A stretch of DNA of 64,000 nt from positions 54,889 to 118,888 of the forward strand of contig VSDK01015564.1 of NCBI GenBank assembly GCA_009767595.1. The letters are read 5' to 3'. The translations under genes and the position numbers were made by a program. The notes below the pieces were generated by a model. It was not told the origin of the DNA, searched no databases, and was given only the letters and a program-made list of their open reading frames with translations. The stretch comes from Symbiodinium kawagutii. Taxonomy: Eukaryota > Sar > Dinophyceae > Suessiales > Symbiodiniaceae. Shown here one piece after another: positions 1-10,899 of this stretch (position 1 is the first letter of the stretch; each line of letters starts with the position of its first letter).

Positions 1-150
1 CCTGCCGACAGCACCTGGCACCAGCACCTGGCAAACAGCACTTGCCGACAGCACCTGCAGCACACCTGCCGACAGCACCTGCCGACAGCACCTGGCACCA
101 GCACCTGGCACACAGCACCTGCCGACAGCACCTGGCACACAGCACCTTCA
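1..150. repeat. GC-rich minisatellite
   Basis: About 150 bp made of variants of a 10-14 bp unit, CAGCACCTGGCA and CCGACAGCACCTG, in irregular order. The array is cut by the window edge. No convincing reading frame was seen. Confidence 0.9.
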
Positions 151-769
151 GCCAGAAAGTTCGCCGACAATGACCTGTTATTTGGGAAGTAAGAACCCCT
201 ATAGCTTCCAGCTATCCGGGGAAAAATCATTTGGGATGGGCCTCGTGGCAAGTGGTGAAGAAAAGCCGGATCTCCCACATACTGAACCGTTGTGGAAGAA
301 GCATTGACCATCAGCTATCATTGATCATCAATTATGAAACCATCATTAATCATGATCATCTCCGCATGATTGTTGATCATTGTCCCCAGTACTACAGTTG
401 CAATCACCGGTCATTTCATGGATGTTCATCCCGAACGATGGAAATCACCAAGTGAACTGGGAATCCACCGACAATTCATCCAGCATTTTGATCTCTGGTA
501 GAGTGTCAAGCCAAACGTTGCCATGGGCGCGTCATGGTGGGATGCGTCAACAGTTTCGAGCCTCAACTTGGGATGCAACCATAAATCATCAGCTACCAAG
601 AAAAGAACGAGCCAGCAGCTGCCGTCCCATTTAGCAACAGCATAATCATTAACCGGTAGCAACCACTATGACTCATCCCCGAACTTCAACATGATCATGC
701 TAAATCATCACCAACATCCACCAGCAAAACCATTCCATCACCATATGCTTAGCCCTTCATTCTCATCCC

Positions 770-815
770 AACATCCCAACATCCCAACATCCCAACATCC
801 CCAACCAGCTACCCA
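770..815. repeat. CATCCCAA tandem repeat
   Basis: Four to five copies of an ACATCCCA unit lie just downstream (gene sense) of the exon candidate at 896-970. On the minus strand they read GGGATGTT, the G/T-rich polarity seen after many donors in this window. Confidence 0.85.
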
Positions 816-895
816 TCCTCCCAGCTCCCCCCAGCTACGGCCCCAGCCACCCCAGGCCCCAGCCCCGCGCAGCAGTGCAGCAGCCCGCCTTTCAC

Positions 896-970
896 CGCTC
901 TGTCGGGACGTTGCCACATGGTTTCCACCTCGCCCGACACCAAGGCATAGCGCGGATGGTGGGCCGCCGC
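896..970 (-). CDS. Exon candidate of an unidentified gene
   Basis: A 75 bp GC-rich island, 25 codons. On the minus strand it starts after the acceptor CTCCAG and can end before the donor GTGAAA at a codon boundary. It reads AAAHHPRYALVSGEVETMWQ followed by RPDRA. An earlier donor (GTGGAA after 14 codons) is also possible. I do not recognise the protein. It lies 5.5 kb past the last EEP exon, so it is probably from the next gene in the same orientation. A second open frame over the region is low-complexity Gly/Trp, driven by the neighbouring repeat. Confidence 0.45.
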
Positions 971-1020
971 CTGGAGCGGTGACAGCCATGGCTGAAGCAA
1001 CCAAGGGTTCACTAGAATGG

Positions 1021-1369
1021 TGAAGCAGATGGGTTAATAAGGGTTAACAGATAATGGTTAATAATGATTCATATTTAACCCTGATGATAAGCATTAATAA
1101 GGCTTAATAATGGTTAAGAATGGTTCATTGATTATAAATTGAATGGTGAAGCAAATGGGTTAGTGGTGGGTTTATAACGGTTGATAATGGTTCATTAATG
1201 ACGGTTGATAAGGGTCACCCAACCAATGGTGTTATAAACCAGAATTGGTTAGATAATTGTTGGAAAACCATTGTCGATGGTCAATTATAGTTGGTTAATG
1301 GTTAGTAATGTGGCTTGAGAATGGTACGCAATGGTTAATAATGGTTTCATAGATTGTAAAGTTTTGTTC
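1021..1369. repeat. Degenerate GGTTAATAATGG satellite
   Basis: About 350 bp of imperfect TGGTTAATAATGG, AAGGGTTAATAA and TGGTTGATAATGG words in plus polarity. No gene seen. Confidence 0.7.
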
Positions 1370-1442
1370 CAGTTATGGAAGATATAACTATAGTAAGATG
1401 GCTTATTAATCAACTTATAACCAGGGGGGCCCACCTTGTAGA
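1370..1442. mobile_element. Family E element, partial
   Basis: Contains AAGATATAACTATAGTAAG, a TTATTAATCAACTTATAACC block and GGGGGGCCCACCTTGTAG. It matches the right half of the E copies at 15598, 42330 and 53740. The left half is missing. Confidence 0.6.
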
Positions 1443-2087
1443 TGGAACCATCGAATATACTTCTTTGAGCCTTCGCAACTAGGGGGTGATACATACGATG
1501 TGTATGCTAGATCCGAAAATCCAAATACACCTACATATGTAGAATCTATATTCAAACGGGATCATATGCACAATTACATACATATACATCGTGATGAAGA
1601 CGAAGAAATAACGTTCTGACATCTCACAATGTAGAGAGACCCCAAATATTCCATGTCGTAAACTTATAAAAGTAGCATGCCCAGGTATCCGAGTTCGGAC
1701 ATCAACATTTCACTCCCTGGCACCTCGCAAAGCCTTAGCAAGAGCCTTGGCTGCACAGGCAGGTAATGCAAATATCAAACCATATGTCAAAGCTTCCTGC
1801 AAAGATTATCGGTATACACATGTGTGTGTGTGTGTGGCGACCCAACTCATTTTCATTGTTAGGGCTTGTTTTCGGAGGTATGATACCTTGAGCACCTGAT
1901 GGACACAGGTGTGCTTTGGTTTGCCAAAAAACCGCCATCTCAAGAGAAATCTCAGATTTTGGTCCACTTTCAAAAGGAAACCCTCAAAGTCACCAAGCTG
2001 CAATGCATATAAGGTCACCAGTCGAAGCGCCATGATTGCACCAAGGTGGAGATAGAGAGAGACAGCACTGTTGGTTTGTTGCTGATG
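1443..2087. other. Intergenic or intronic stretch, no gene seen
   Basis: Unique-looking sequence of ordinary composition with a short (GT)n run near 1820. Short ORFs on both strands carry no conserved motif, and no acceptor-exon-donor arrangement was convincing. Confidence 0.5.
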
Positions 2088-2088
2088 C

Positions 2089-2132
<44 letters not shown>

Positions 2133-2180
2133 TTGTTGTTGTGGTTGTTGTTGTTGTGGCTGTTGTTGTTGTTCAGGCTG
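2088..2180. repeat. (TTG)n trinucleotide repeat
   Basis: About 90 bp of TTG/GTT, interrupted by GATG and TGGC. The Val/Leu-only and Asn-only ORFs here are products of the repeat, not proteins. Confidence 0.95.
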
Positions 2181-2390
2181 TTCTGGTTGCTCTTGTCATT
2201 GTCGATTCTGGTCGTTGTTGACCGACAGTTCTTGCTACAACCCATTGGTCGTCGGTTCTTTGAACAAAAAGATCAAACATTGACACCATTCGGTTCAGCT
2301 ACTCCTGCAGTCGAACACCAATGGCACATCCATCATGTATCAAACCGTGCAAACAGTAGTTGATAACGGTCGACGATGCCTCAAAGCTAT

Positions 2391-2485
2391 TGGTTCCCCT
2401 ATCATTAACCGTTGTTTTCCCTATAGCTTTGTTGGTTATTAACCACCACTATTGGTTGGTTAATATTGACCCAGTTGGCCATTTC
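2391..2485. mobile_element. Family B element, left end missing
   Basis: Internal words GGTTCCCCTATCATTAACC and GGTTATTAACCACCACTATT, plus the terminal TATTGACCCAGTTGGCCAT, match the right part of family B. The left terminal repeat is absent. Confidence 0.7.
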
Positions 2486-2599
2486 GCAACCAATCAGCGT
2501 GGCTCCTGGGCTTGACCCTGTCTCAAGGAGCCCTCAGCTGAGCGCGACGCACAATCCGGAGCTGGCTGCACAGTGAAAAACATGCCATGATGAGGACAC

Positions 2600-2960
2600 A
2601 TATTGGAAATGAACACAAAACACACATAGATACATATTTCTATGAAAATATACAAAACATAGATATATATTTGTATTAACATATACAAAAACAAGTGAAT
2701 ATATATATATATACATATATGATATATTTATATATAGATATTAAAATGTAAATATATATATATATACATAAATCAAATATATATATATATATAATATGAA
2801 TAGATACATTTATCAATGAACATATCCAAACAACAAATACAAACACATATGTATATAGAAATATATTGAAACACACCCACACATACATATATATATATAT
2901 ATCAAAGAACACACAATATAGTTATCTGAAATATTTCGCAATAATTCTTAAGATATATTT
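2600..2960. repeat. AT-rich (TA)n / ATACATA tract
   Basis: Several runs of (AT)n with TATACATA spacers. No gene. The Ile/Tyr-rich ORF is repeat-derived. Confidence 0.9.
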
Positions 2961-3998
2961 AAAAAATGTGTATCTGTACACATTTACGTGCACATCTATA
3001 ACAAACACAAATACCATAACATAGTAATGTATTTGCGTGCGCATACACCTGGGTCACGCATACATGTTCCACCATCATGTTCCGATTCTCATTGTCTCTA
3101 AAGTTCTAAAGTGAACATCAACTCAGATGGTCCAATATCACCATTGCTGAGGCAAAGTGCCAGTCAAACCCATAGCTTTTGCATCTTATGACAACACCCG
3201 TAGTATCCTGTAGCCATCCTTTTGCTTGATGTCCTGCAAGTGAAAACCATGTGCAAATGCTTCCTTCCCCAAACAGAGAATTACATCTTTTCCCATGAAA
3301 TGCTAAACAACCTCGACATGGATTACCCCACAAACCATCATGCTTCCTTGGCTTTCAGAGATTTCTACTGGTGTTTACCTAGCGCACTGGAACTTCGTTT
3401 GCGGATCTTTAGTCCCCATTTAGCGAAGTCAGCCAACAAAAAAGGGTTATCAGTTGAATGTTATTGCCTGTCCGGCATTCAAAAGGCGCAAGCTTTGGAA
3501 GTCTTGAATCTTATCCCGAGTGGTGAAAAACCCTTGAAGCACTAAAACAACTGTCCGTGGTCAAAAATTCAGAATGGTGGTCCTAAACAATCATGTCTGG
3601 CAGTGATTCATTCATGCCAATGCTTGCAGTTACCATGAAATGGCTGTGTGTCAAAACCCAGGACCGCTAGATACCCCTAGAATAAACAATGTTTTCTCTA
3701 TTGTTGCTGGGTATTATTATTCCCATTAAAATTGAAGGTGAACTGCTTGACCCACAACCAAATAGTAATGGAAAAAACATCTTCTCGTTGGATTGTTTTG
3801 GGTCGGTTTTTTGGTGTTTTCGTTCTCCTGCAACTGCTCTCATGGTTCTTTTTGACGCAAAACAAGGAGTGAAACTCGCCGTCAAAGCGTTCAATCTGAT
3901 ATAGGTTCAAAACGAGGTGTGAAACCTGCCAAAGCAGCTTGATGGAAAGGTGTAAAGAGCACAATCGAGCAAAATGCATTATCATTATTGATGTTCAT
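2961..3998. other. No assigned gene; open segment on plus strand
   Basis: A 107-codon plus-strand frame (3222-3545) has mixed composition, including FRDFYWCLPSALELRLRIF and LSVECYCLSGIQKAQALEVL. It has no recognised domain, no splice context, and the opposite strand is partly open too. It could be remnant mobile-element coding sequence or chance. The rest shows nothing. Confidence 0.35.
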
Positions 3999-4119
3999 AG
4001 GGCTGTGGGTTAAAACCCTGTACCCCTGGTTCCCCTATCATTCACCATTGGTTTCCCTATAAAATGGTTGGTCATTATCCACCATTATTGCTTGGTTAAT
4101 ATTGACCCAGCTCGCCATA
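3999..4119. mobile_element. Family B TIR element
   Basis: About 120 bp from GGGCTGTGGGTTAAAACCC to TTGACCCAGCTCGCCAT. The ends are imperfect inverted repeats (GGCTATGGGTCAA type) and the interior is GTACCCCTGGTTCCCCTATC. Non-autonomous; no coding capacity. Confidence 0.8.
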
Positions 4120-4601
4120 GAAATTCAACATTCTCAAAGAACTCTTGGCCAATCAAATGTCCTGCTCCTCTATAATAGGCCACCATCTTTCAGGATCTGG
4201 CATTGTTGACTTGAGCAGTGTCGTTCCAATAGAGTACCAAATGAACGCTGCTTATAATGGTAAACCATGGTGGAACTATGATAGTAGTGGTCATGATAAA
4301 CATAGGGTTCATGATAAAAATCTGGTTCCACTTAGCTTATAGTGATGGTTCATGATAAACCAGGGTTTCATATCATTGCCTATCATTCAGTATTGTTACT
4401 AACCATCATTTTAAACTTTTTTAAACCATGATTGGTACGAAGTGTCAACCAACTGGGCGCGTTTTTGAGGCTGCTCATTTGTGGGCAATCATCGGTCAGT
4501 TCATTGGAACTCCTCCTCTCCATGGCATCTTCACCTGGTCAGCGGCACCCTGTGCCAAGCTGGGGTTTTCAACGGTCAGTACAATACAAATTTATACACA
4601 T

Positions 4602-4716
4602 ATGGGGGGTTCTCAAGCCATAGGGAACCCAAAAAATGGCTGGTTCATGAGCAAAAATCATTAGAATCATTGGAATTGGATGATATAGGGGTACCCCTAT
4701 TCTGAGAAACCCCCAT
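4602..4716. mobile_element. Family A TIR element
   Basis: Ends ATGGGGGGTTCTCAAG and CTGAGAAACCCCCAT are inverted repeats. Interior has AAAAAATGGCTGGTTCATG, TTGGATGATATAGG and GGGTACCCC. Full-length member of the commonest family. Confidence 0.85.
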
Positions 4717-4719
4717 AAT

Positions 4720-6350
4720 TATGATGGTCTATAATGGGAAATGATGCTTAGTAATACATCATGGTTAGCAATAATAGTCGTTGATTAATATTTTGGGTAT
4801 GATGGTTAGTAGTGGTTGATGGCCATAGTTGAAACTGGGCTTGTTGACACTGGTCACTAGTTGGTTGTGAATTAACGGTTGAAGAAGTCATCGCAATTGC
4901 AGGAGATCATGCTGCTTCAATCCCAAAACTCAAAAGTCAATGGTTCCGATATGATTTCCCACAAGATGGCCAAAAACGGTCATTTCTCTTCGTAGCTGCC
5001 CCCCAGTTATCATCCTGTATATTAATCATGCTGAATGATAAACCAACTATCTTTGGGGACCCTAGTTTGAGAAACCGCCATACGCAAAAACATATATTTT
5101 TTTTTACATATTTGTGCATGTCCAGCATGCTCTACCAAGATTTGTTCCAGCTGATGGACAAAATCAACTATAGTTTGTTCGACATCATTTTCTATCTATT
5201 CCGAACCGTTGTTGGCAAACAGCAACTGCTGCCAAGCACAATAATACATCATTCACAATTGAAAAACAATTAATCAAAAAGAGGAATACCACCAGTGGTA
5301 TGTTATTGCACCAGGGATAGCTATTTGGAAGGCAACAACGACTAACCAGGAAGAGCATCAGAATACCACCAGTGTTGTTACATTCCCATCGTCACGCAGA
5401 GTTGTTAATGCCCATATCCGCATAGAATTCAATGAAGAAACATATCATGGATGGATTCCAAGCTGACAATCCAAACCACCAAGCAAAATCGTCAATAAAT
5501 CACAACTTGTTTGGTGTAGCATACATTAGTTTTTCAGGTGGTTTCTCAAAAACGGGGACCCCCCCAATCATCCATTAATCGTTTATAGTCATATGTCATA
5601 AACTATCCATTGTGGGGGTGCCCCATTTTAAGAAACCACAGTTTCATAAACGCTGACTCTATGTTCATGCAATGGCTGAGTACAATTATTGGAGACCCAA
5701 ACTACACATCAAGCTGCGACTGATGGGTCATCCAATCATAAAGTGCTAATCAGCAGCCCACACCATGACCAAATACCAGGTGTGTCTTGTAGCCCCACGA
5801 ATTTGATTGGTTGATGGAATCAATGATGCCCTGCTGGGGGGAATAGAGGGGCCGGTATGGGTAGAATATTTGATTGATAAGGCTGTGTGCACTCATGTGC
5901 ACTCATACGGTGTGCCCCCTTCTTCAGTTCGCCGCTCCGTCCTTTCTCCTTTTTGAAACACCCCTAGGCACTGATTGAAAGCGATCAATCACGAAAGAGA
6001 CTCGGACAATTGCGAGCACGCAGAAGATCTCATTGCTTCACTCACAGGATTTCTCCAGACCTGTTGATGTCGTGTAGTTTTTCAACACGTGTCAAATCCC
6101 TAAAGCGCGCAAATCATCGGTATATTCTCTGTGTCTTCAAATGTTTTTCTTGACAAAATCACTCCCCAAACAGTCCCCCGCTCTATTTCAGCAGTGGTAA
6201 CAACTCGTTGACTTCATTCCTTCATGGTGGCTACTTGGGTACTGAAACTTTCTCTACAGTAAACAACCACCCACACCTAGTTAACTTGGTTTCATGAACC
6301 CATGAGCCGCTGTCAATCCAGCACACCCTTTGTTGATAGTGCTGACATAA
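4720..6350. other. No gene seen; one family A element inside
   Basis: Mostly degenerate TGGTTAGTA words and unique sequence, with the family A copy at 5537. Short frames on both strands lack motifs. Confidence 0.5.
5537..5640. mobile_element. Family A TIR element
   Basis: Ends GGTGGTTTCTCAAAAACGGG and CCCCATTTTAAGAAACCAC. The interior has the inverse order of the usual core (CCAATCATCCATTAATCG), so it is inserted in the opposite orientation to most copies. Confidence 0.85.
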
Positions 6351-6351
6351 A

Positions 6352-6483
6352 TGGCAGTGGGTCAGTTCACCCTTAGTCCCCCTGGTTCCCCCATCATGAA
6401 CCAGGCTGTTTTCCCTATGAAATTCTTGGTGATTATCCCCCATGAACGTTGGTTGACTAACTGGTTGACCCAGCTCGCCATAT
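6352..6483. mobile_element. Family B TIR element beside the last EEP exon
   Basis: Ends ATGGCAGTGGGTCAG and TGACCCAGCTCGCCAT, interior CCCCTGGTTCCCCCATCATG. It lies about 55 bp from the terminal EEP block, on its 3' (gene sense) side. Confidence 0.85.
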
Positions 6484-6538
6484 GGCCACAACCAATCGAC
6501 AGCTGCCTACCTTCTGCGTGTCACCGTAGCGCCCGGCA

Positions 6539-6636
6539 TCACAGCGGTTTCAGAACCGCCGCAACCAGGCCATGATCGGACGGAAAACTCAGCGATGGAA
6601 AACACCTCAGGTCGACGCGGGAGCTGGTGATGAAAA
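6539..6636 (-). CDS. EEP-family protein, C-terminal exon
   Basis: Minus-strand frame reads FITSSRVDLRCFPSLSFPSD, then HGLVAAVLKPL and a TGA at 6539-6541. An SDH preceded by a Phe-Pro segment and followed by an aliphatic strand is the C-terminal catalytic-His block of the endonuclease/exonuclease/phosphatase superfamily. That superfamily cleaves phosphodiester or phosphomonoester bonds with a divalent metal. Possible acceptors are CCTGGAG (exon from 6636) or an AG inside the segment. None gives phase 0, unlike the other exons, so the join to the previous exon is unsettled. A GTTCTG donor after HGLVAA is also possible, in which case the TGA is intronic. Confidence 0.7.
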
Positions 6637-6952
6637 CTCCAGGCATATGGGAGAAACCACGTTGTGAAACTATCTCTGTTTAGGGCTTGGTAATGTCATG
6701 CAAATGTGGGATGATGTGGCTATGGCAATATCAGGTACTAGTTGGGCTACAAAAGTGCTCTTGTTCAGTGGCATGCAATTTGGAGGTCATGGAATGCCAC
6801 GGATATCTTCTGTTTACTTCCGGATGCGTGTCCTAAATAAAAAATGGTACAAACTGGGGATCTCCAATGAAAACTCGACGAAGTATTGGTGATACATGGC
6901 ATAGCTATGCATAGCTAGCAATTTGGTCAGGTCTCATTGGGTGGGAAAAAAC

Positions 6953-7065
6953 CGGCCGCCAGGTCGTAGGCGAATCGACTCCAAATCTGGCCGAAACCTG
7001 GGTCCCTGAGTGAACAAAACATCCACCGCCACAAGGATGCCACTATGGCCGCTGGCGGGAGCCCC
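6953..7065 (-). CDS. Exon candidate within the EEP gene span
   Basis: GC-rich island on the minus strand. After the acceptor TTGCCAAG it reads GAPASGHSGILVAVDVLFTQ, then GPRFRPDLESIRLRPGG. A phase-0 GT donor after GHSGILVA would leave a 13-codon exon (7027-7065); the frame stays open to another GT at 6952. The segment does not correspond to a conserved EEP block. It could be a lineage-specific insert, a cassette exon, or not coding. The acceptor is 18 bp from a family A element. Confidence 0.4.
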
Positions 7066-7082
7066 CTTGGCAACCGAATCAG

Positions 7083-7186
7083 TGGGTGTTTCTCAAGCCA
7101 TAGGGAACCCAAAAAATGGTTGGTTTATGACTGTAAATAACCAATAAAGGATGATTTAGGGGTACACCTATTTTGAGAAACACCCA
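7083..7186. mobile_element. Family A TIR element
   Basis: Ends GGGTGTTTCTCAAGCC and TTTTGAGAAACACCCA. Interior AAAAAATGGTTGGTTTATGA, GGATGATTTAGGGGTAC. Near-perfect copy, 18 bp from an exon candidate acceptor. Confidence 0.9.
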
Positions 7187-7189
7187 TGT

Positions 7190-8393
7190 TGCTGATCTCC
7201 ATCAGTGGCATAAGAACCATCAGGCCAACACCACCAGCATTGGAACCGACCAGGCATCCCTCAACTTCCAATTGGGCATCCGCACGCGCCCTCGATGTAC
7301 TCGCCCTTGCCAGTATTATCCTGGCGGTGCCGCACTGGAAGTGCCATGGAACTTCAATGAGCATGTGTGATACTTGGCCATGGTGAGAAGCTTGTTGATG
7401 CTTAATGAAGCTTGTTAATCATGGTTAAGGGATGGTGTTCAACCATTTTCAATTCTAATCATGGTTAATGAAGCTTGTTGATGGTTAGTTTCTTTGCTAA
7501 GAATGGTTGAAAAAAGGAATGTTGATGATAAATGAGCCGTTGATTGGAGATGATACACAAGCACAACCAAAAACGGTTTCACTGTAAGAGTTCACATGCA
7601 ACAGTGGTGAGTCTCATTTGTCCAGGCTTCATCTCAGGACGTGCAGACTGTGCAGAACACGGTGAGGTCACCACCCTTCGGCACTGCAGTGAATCGACAA
7701 AAGCTGGGGCTACAAATAGGAGTGCTGTCCCTTAACCATTTCCACCGACCAGGTGAATCATTAACATCTGGAAAGTATCAACCATCATGGTTAGTTGTTG
7801 CTGGCAAATGGTGCACAATGGTCCACTAAGAAGTCACCAACAGCAGTCTCTGGATGACCGACGTCGATGGGAAGTGGGGCAAGCACATTTGGAATGCTGC
7901 TGACGAAGAAATCATCTTGCACCGAGTGGTGCAAGTACAGCCAAGCAAAAAACCTGCTGGCAAAAGGGTTTTGCATGCTGTTGGTTGGCGAACGCTTTAA
8001 TGAACATTAGTGCTCTGCGTACTATCGAGTACGCGAACCCATGTACAGAACAGCCACTTCGGTTTTCTATGCAATGAATGTCCAAATGGTCATGGATAGT
8101 TCAGCTCACATCTCAGCACTTCTCCAACATTGGGCAGCAGCACGGCTAAATGCCAAAATGTAATTACCAGAAAACAAACCTTTTTTGGGTGAGACGATAC
8201 AATGATTACATGATAAGACGGCTACTCACCAAAGCCGTAATAGAAACTTGCAGTAAGTGGGATCAGGAATCATTCGGAATCATCATCGCGAAGAATTTCC
8301 ACACCGACAGTTCAACGCAAGCAACTGCTAGGTTCATAGATGTTCATTGTACTTACCTGGGAATGTCGTCAAATATCCTCGACTCAGTTGCTT
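7190..8393. other. No gene seen
   Basis: 7390-7530 holds degenerate ATGGTTAATGAAGCTTGTTG words. The remainder is unique sequence with short frames on both strands and no recognised domain. Confidence 0.5.
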
Positions 8394-8500
8394 ATTGATC
8401 CCTTGCGATTTGTTCAATTCTTAGTGGGTATGTGGTAAACCGTCTAATCAATCTAATCTCAAAAACACCACAAAAATCTAAGTCAGCAACTGGTAGCTAA
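8394..8500. mobile_element. Family F repeat
   Basis: Contains GATCCCTTGCGATTTGTTC, CTTAGTGGGTATGTGGTAAA and CTCAAAAACACCACAAAAAT. It aligns by eye with the segments at 12714 and 25189. Terminal repeats are not obvious, so it may be another kind of dispersed repeat. Confidence 0.6.
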
Positions 8501-8622
8501 CCATGCTTATAGAGATTATAAGCTCCCTTATAACAATTCATAACCATCGTCAGAGCTGCAGTCGCCACCCCATCAACAGCCGTGGTTTGCTGCATGTTTC
8601 TGACACTGTTCAGCATCAAGTC

Positions 8623-8694
8623 CTTGGTGACTTGAATCGGCTCGAAGGAACTCGAACCAAACACAATGTGATCCTCCGCGAGCGCAGCCAGTTT
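8623..8694 (-). CDS. Exon candidate within the EEP gene span
   Basis: 24 codons between the acceptor CTGCTCGAG and a GA donor (AAG before GACTTG): KLAALAEDHIVFGSSSFEPI then QVTK. The frame also stays open on both sides (upstream AIPTGHLLE, downstream DLMLNSVRNMQQTTAVDGVA), so the exon may be larger. A GT donor (GTCACC) is an alternative. Not matched to an EEP block and not recognised. Phase 0 and a multiple of three, like the secure exons. Confidence 0.45.
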
Positions 8695-8758
8695 CTCGAG
8701 CAGGTGTCCAGTTGGGATTGCAACTGAGATATAACTTATACAAGAATGGTTATAAACC

Positions 8759-8912
8759 CTATAAGGTAAAGGTTTCTCCTGGGTATCCAGTTAGGATTAC
8801 AGCTGAGATATAAGTTGTATAATTTTTGTTAATTGCATCCGGCGAGGTAGCTGAACTAACCCCTATAACCATGGTTAGTAACCAATTACTTAGTGGGGAT
8901 GCACATCCCAGT
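8759..8912. mobile_element. Family D element, degenerate
   Basis: Right end GTGGGGATGCACATCCCAGT and interior GTAGCTGAACTAACCCC match family D (compare 24362 and 58303). The left end is decayed. Confidence 0.5.
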
Positions 8913-9149
8913 GGGTGTGCGGCTTGACAGTGGCAAGCATGGACAAACAAGTGGCGACTCGGCACCTGCTGCAATATATCCGTGTCTGACTGCATAGCTT
9001 GGATAGCCGTTGGAGTCTTGACCAAACCAGTTGCGACATGGACCTGTGGTACCTCCGAACATCTCCAAACCCCCCAGAATTCAGGACCAAAAGATGTTCT
9101 TTTTGGAAACAGGCAAGAGTAAAAGTGACTGACAAAGGTTAAATCACTG

Positions 9150-9244
9150 AAATGTATTCTCAAAATAGGGGACCCCAAATGATCCAATATTAACCATTAA
9201 TAGTAATAAACTTACCATAGCTTTGGGGGTTTTAAGAAACCACC
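9150..9244. mobile_element. Family A TIR element
   Basis: Ends ATTCTCAAAATAGGGGACCC and GGGGGTTTTAAGAAACCACC. Reverse-orientation core (AAATGATCCAATATTAACC). Confidence 0.8.
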
Positions 9245-9359
9245 AAATGTATGAAGCCATGGACGTCAAAAGTGGACTTGGAATTCACCAGCTGATTGGC
9301 TCTTCAACACCAACATAGTTGGTCGGCAGCGATCCTTCAGCGTGCAGCTTGCACGCGAC

Positions 9360-9413
9360 CTTCGTAGCCGTTCTGTTGACAAGCACAGCCCAGCCATTGA
9401 CAATTTTCGGGAC
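9360..9413 (-). CDS. Exon candidate within the EEP gene span
   Basis: 18 codons after the acceptor TATCGGAG: VPKIVNGWAVLVNRTATK, ending before the GT donor GTCGCG at a codon boundary. The frame continues open past the donor (VACKLHAEGSLPT). Unrecognised. It lies between the GDVNPKD and FPSDHG blocks, where EEP proteins would not need it, so it may be an insertion, an alternative exon or a false positive. Confidence 0.4.
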
Positions 9414-9549
9414 CTCCGATAGGAATCGTATAGTGGGCATATCCCCTACTATTGTTGAGGATCATCCCAAGCTCTATTCACCACTCATTCACCAGCCCCT
9501 TAAAGCATTGGTTGGTTGGTTAGGAGCTCACTATGCTCTATTATTCCCC

Positions 9550-10016
9550 CCTATTATCAACCATGTTGACCATCACAAACCATCCATTAGCCATCATCAA
9601 CCACTTCTATTAACCACCACTTACCACCCTATCAAGCATCATACCAACCAGCAGTGACCATCAATAGTTCAAAACCATTTGCCATCATCAATTGAAAATC
9701 ATTAGCCATCATTATTAGCCACTAATAATTAACAAGCATCATCAACCACAAACTGAGGGCTAACCAATTCAACCATTATCAACCAACATCATTATATATA
9801 TATAACCAACATAATCATGAATTATTGGCCAACAATCATCATATCAACGTGTATAACCAACATCAACCATCATTATAGCCATCATTATATAGCCATATCA
9901 ACCATCATTACCCAGCATTCATTGACCAACATCAACCATCATCAACGCAGATTGAATAACACACATCATCATAGTTATTTACCATCACTATATAACACAA
10001 CATCAACGAATGGTAA
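9550..10016. repeat. Degenerate ACCATCATTAACC satellite
   Basis: Plus-strand words ACCATCA, AACCACCA and CAACCATCATTA dominate; the polarity is opposite to the segment right of 10390. No gene. Confidence 0.75.
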
Positions 10017-10283
10017 ATGATCAACCATCAACCATCAATCATCAATCATCAACCATCAACCATCAACCACCAACCATCAACCACCAACCATCAACCATCA
10101 ACCATCAATCATCAACGATCAACCATCAACCATCAATCATAAACCATCAATCATCAATCATCAACCATCAACCACCAACCATCAACCATCAACCATCAAC
10201 CATCAAGCATCAACCATCAAGCATCGACTTCATGAAATTCATGATTCTTACATTCATCAACCATCAACCATCAACTCGTCAAC
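10017..10283. repeat. (ATCAACC)n 7-bp tandem array
   Basis: About 270 bp of ATCAACC / ATCAATC / ACCAACC heptamers with one unique insert (TTCATGAAATTCATG) near 10229-10258. It runs directly up to the donor side of the EEP exon at 10284. On the gene strand the intron therefore begins with repeated GGTTGAT. The Ser-Thr-Ile-Asn-His-Gln ORF is produced by the repeat. Confidence 0.95.
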
Positions 10284-10378
10284 TCATCCATGAGTTGCAT
10301 CACTGGCAGGTCCTTGGGGTTCACGTCACCTTTCTCCAGCTTCACGTTGCTCCGGCACGCCTGGCCCCGGTGACAGCC
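10284..10378 (-). CDS. EEP-family protein exon, GDVNPKD block
   Basis: After the acceptor CATCTACAG the minus strand reads GCHRGQACRSNVKLEKGDVN then PKDLPVMQLMD. The GDVNPKD segment follows the QPQLNK block of the previous exon with no phase change, as expected for this EEP subfamily. The donor is uncertain: GTTGAC at 10283 (phase 2), GTGATG after KDLP or GACCTG after NPK (both phase 0) are possible. The Cys/His cluster CHRGQAC is reminiscent of a CCCH finger, but too short to call. The exon is bounded by heptamer arrays of opposite polarity. Confidence 0.75.
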
Positions 10379-10389
10379 CTGTAGATGTG

Positions 10390-10470
10390 AATCTAGGGAT
10401 TAATGACTTATGAATGACTGATGAATGGCTGATGAATGATCAATGAACGGTTGATTGATGGTTGATTAGT
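10390..10470. repeat. GGTTGATGAATGA satellite
   Basis: TGATGAATGGCTGATGAATG and GGTTGATTGATGGTTGATTA words, the complement of the array at 10017-10283, on the acceptor side of the exon. Confidence 0.8.
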
Positions 10471-10544
10471 GGTTGATGATAAAACAAGGGTCAATTGTGC
10501 GGTGTTCAAAACCTCTCTTTAAATCCAATGGAAATTATTCCTGC

Positions 10545-10805
10545 TTGCGCCAAACACTTGCGCGGCGCTTGCGCCATCCCAACCGTTGCATACCGCGAGG
10601 GGTCTATCTTAAGGTTTGCTTGCGTGAGCTTGCGCGGGGGTTGAAATGTGTCATGTTCAATGTTTTGCTTGCGCGGTGTAGGCAAGAGGGCATCTCAGAC
10701 ATGTTTGGCAAATGGTAAAAGCATGTTGCTACCCTCACTATTTGGAGCTTGCGCGAGCTTGCGCGAACAAAATGCTTGCGCAAAGCTTGCAAAAAGCTTG
10801 CACGA
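10545..10805. repeat. Cluster of CTTGCGC(G) words
   Basis: The octamer GCTTGCGC or near variants occurs about ten times in 260 bp, irregularly spaced, including AGCTTGCGCGAGCTTGCGCG. Spacers differ, so it is not a simple tandem repeat. No exon recognised inside. Confidence 0.75.
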
Positions 10806-10899
10806 TCCAATGATGCAGGCCCCGTGCAACTTTTGCATGAATAGATTCCACCGAAGATTAAAGTTAAATACCATAGGTTTTGAACAAAGCTGAATTGAT

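Noticed and set aside
2015..2363. Poly-Leu/Val and poly-Asn ORFs
   Set aside because: Generated by the (TTG)n repeat.
10010..10384. 124-codon ORF over the ATCAACC array, and the array as a possible CRISPR
   Set aside because: Seven-bp contiguous units have no spacers of fixed length; the ORF is a translation of the repeat, and a eukaryotic context excludes CRISPR.
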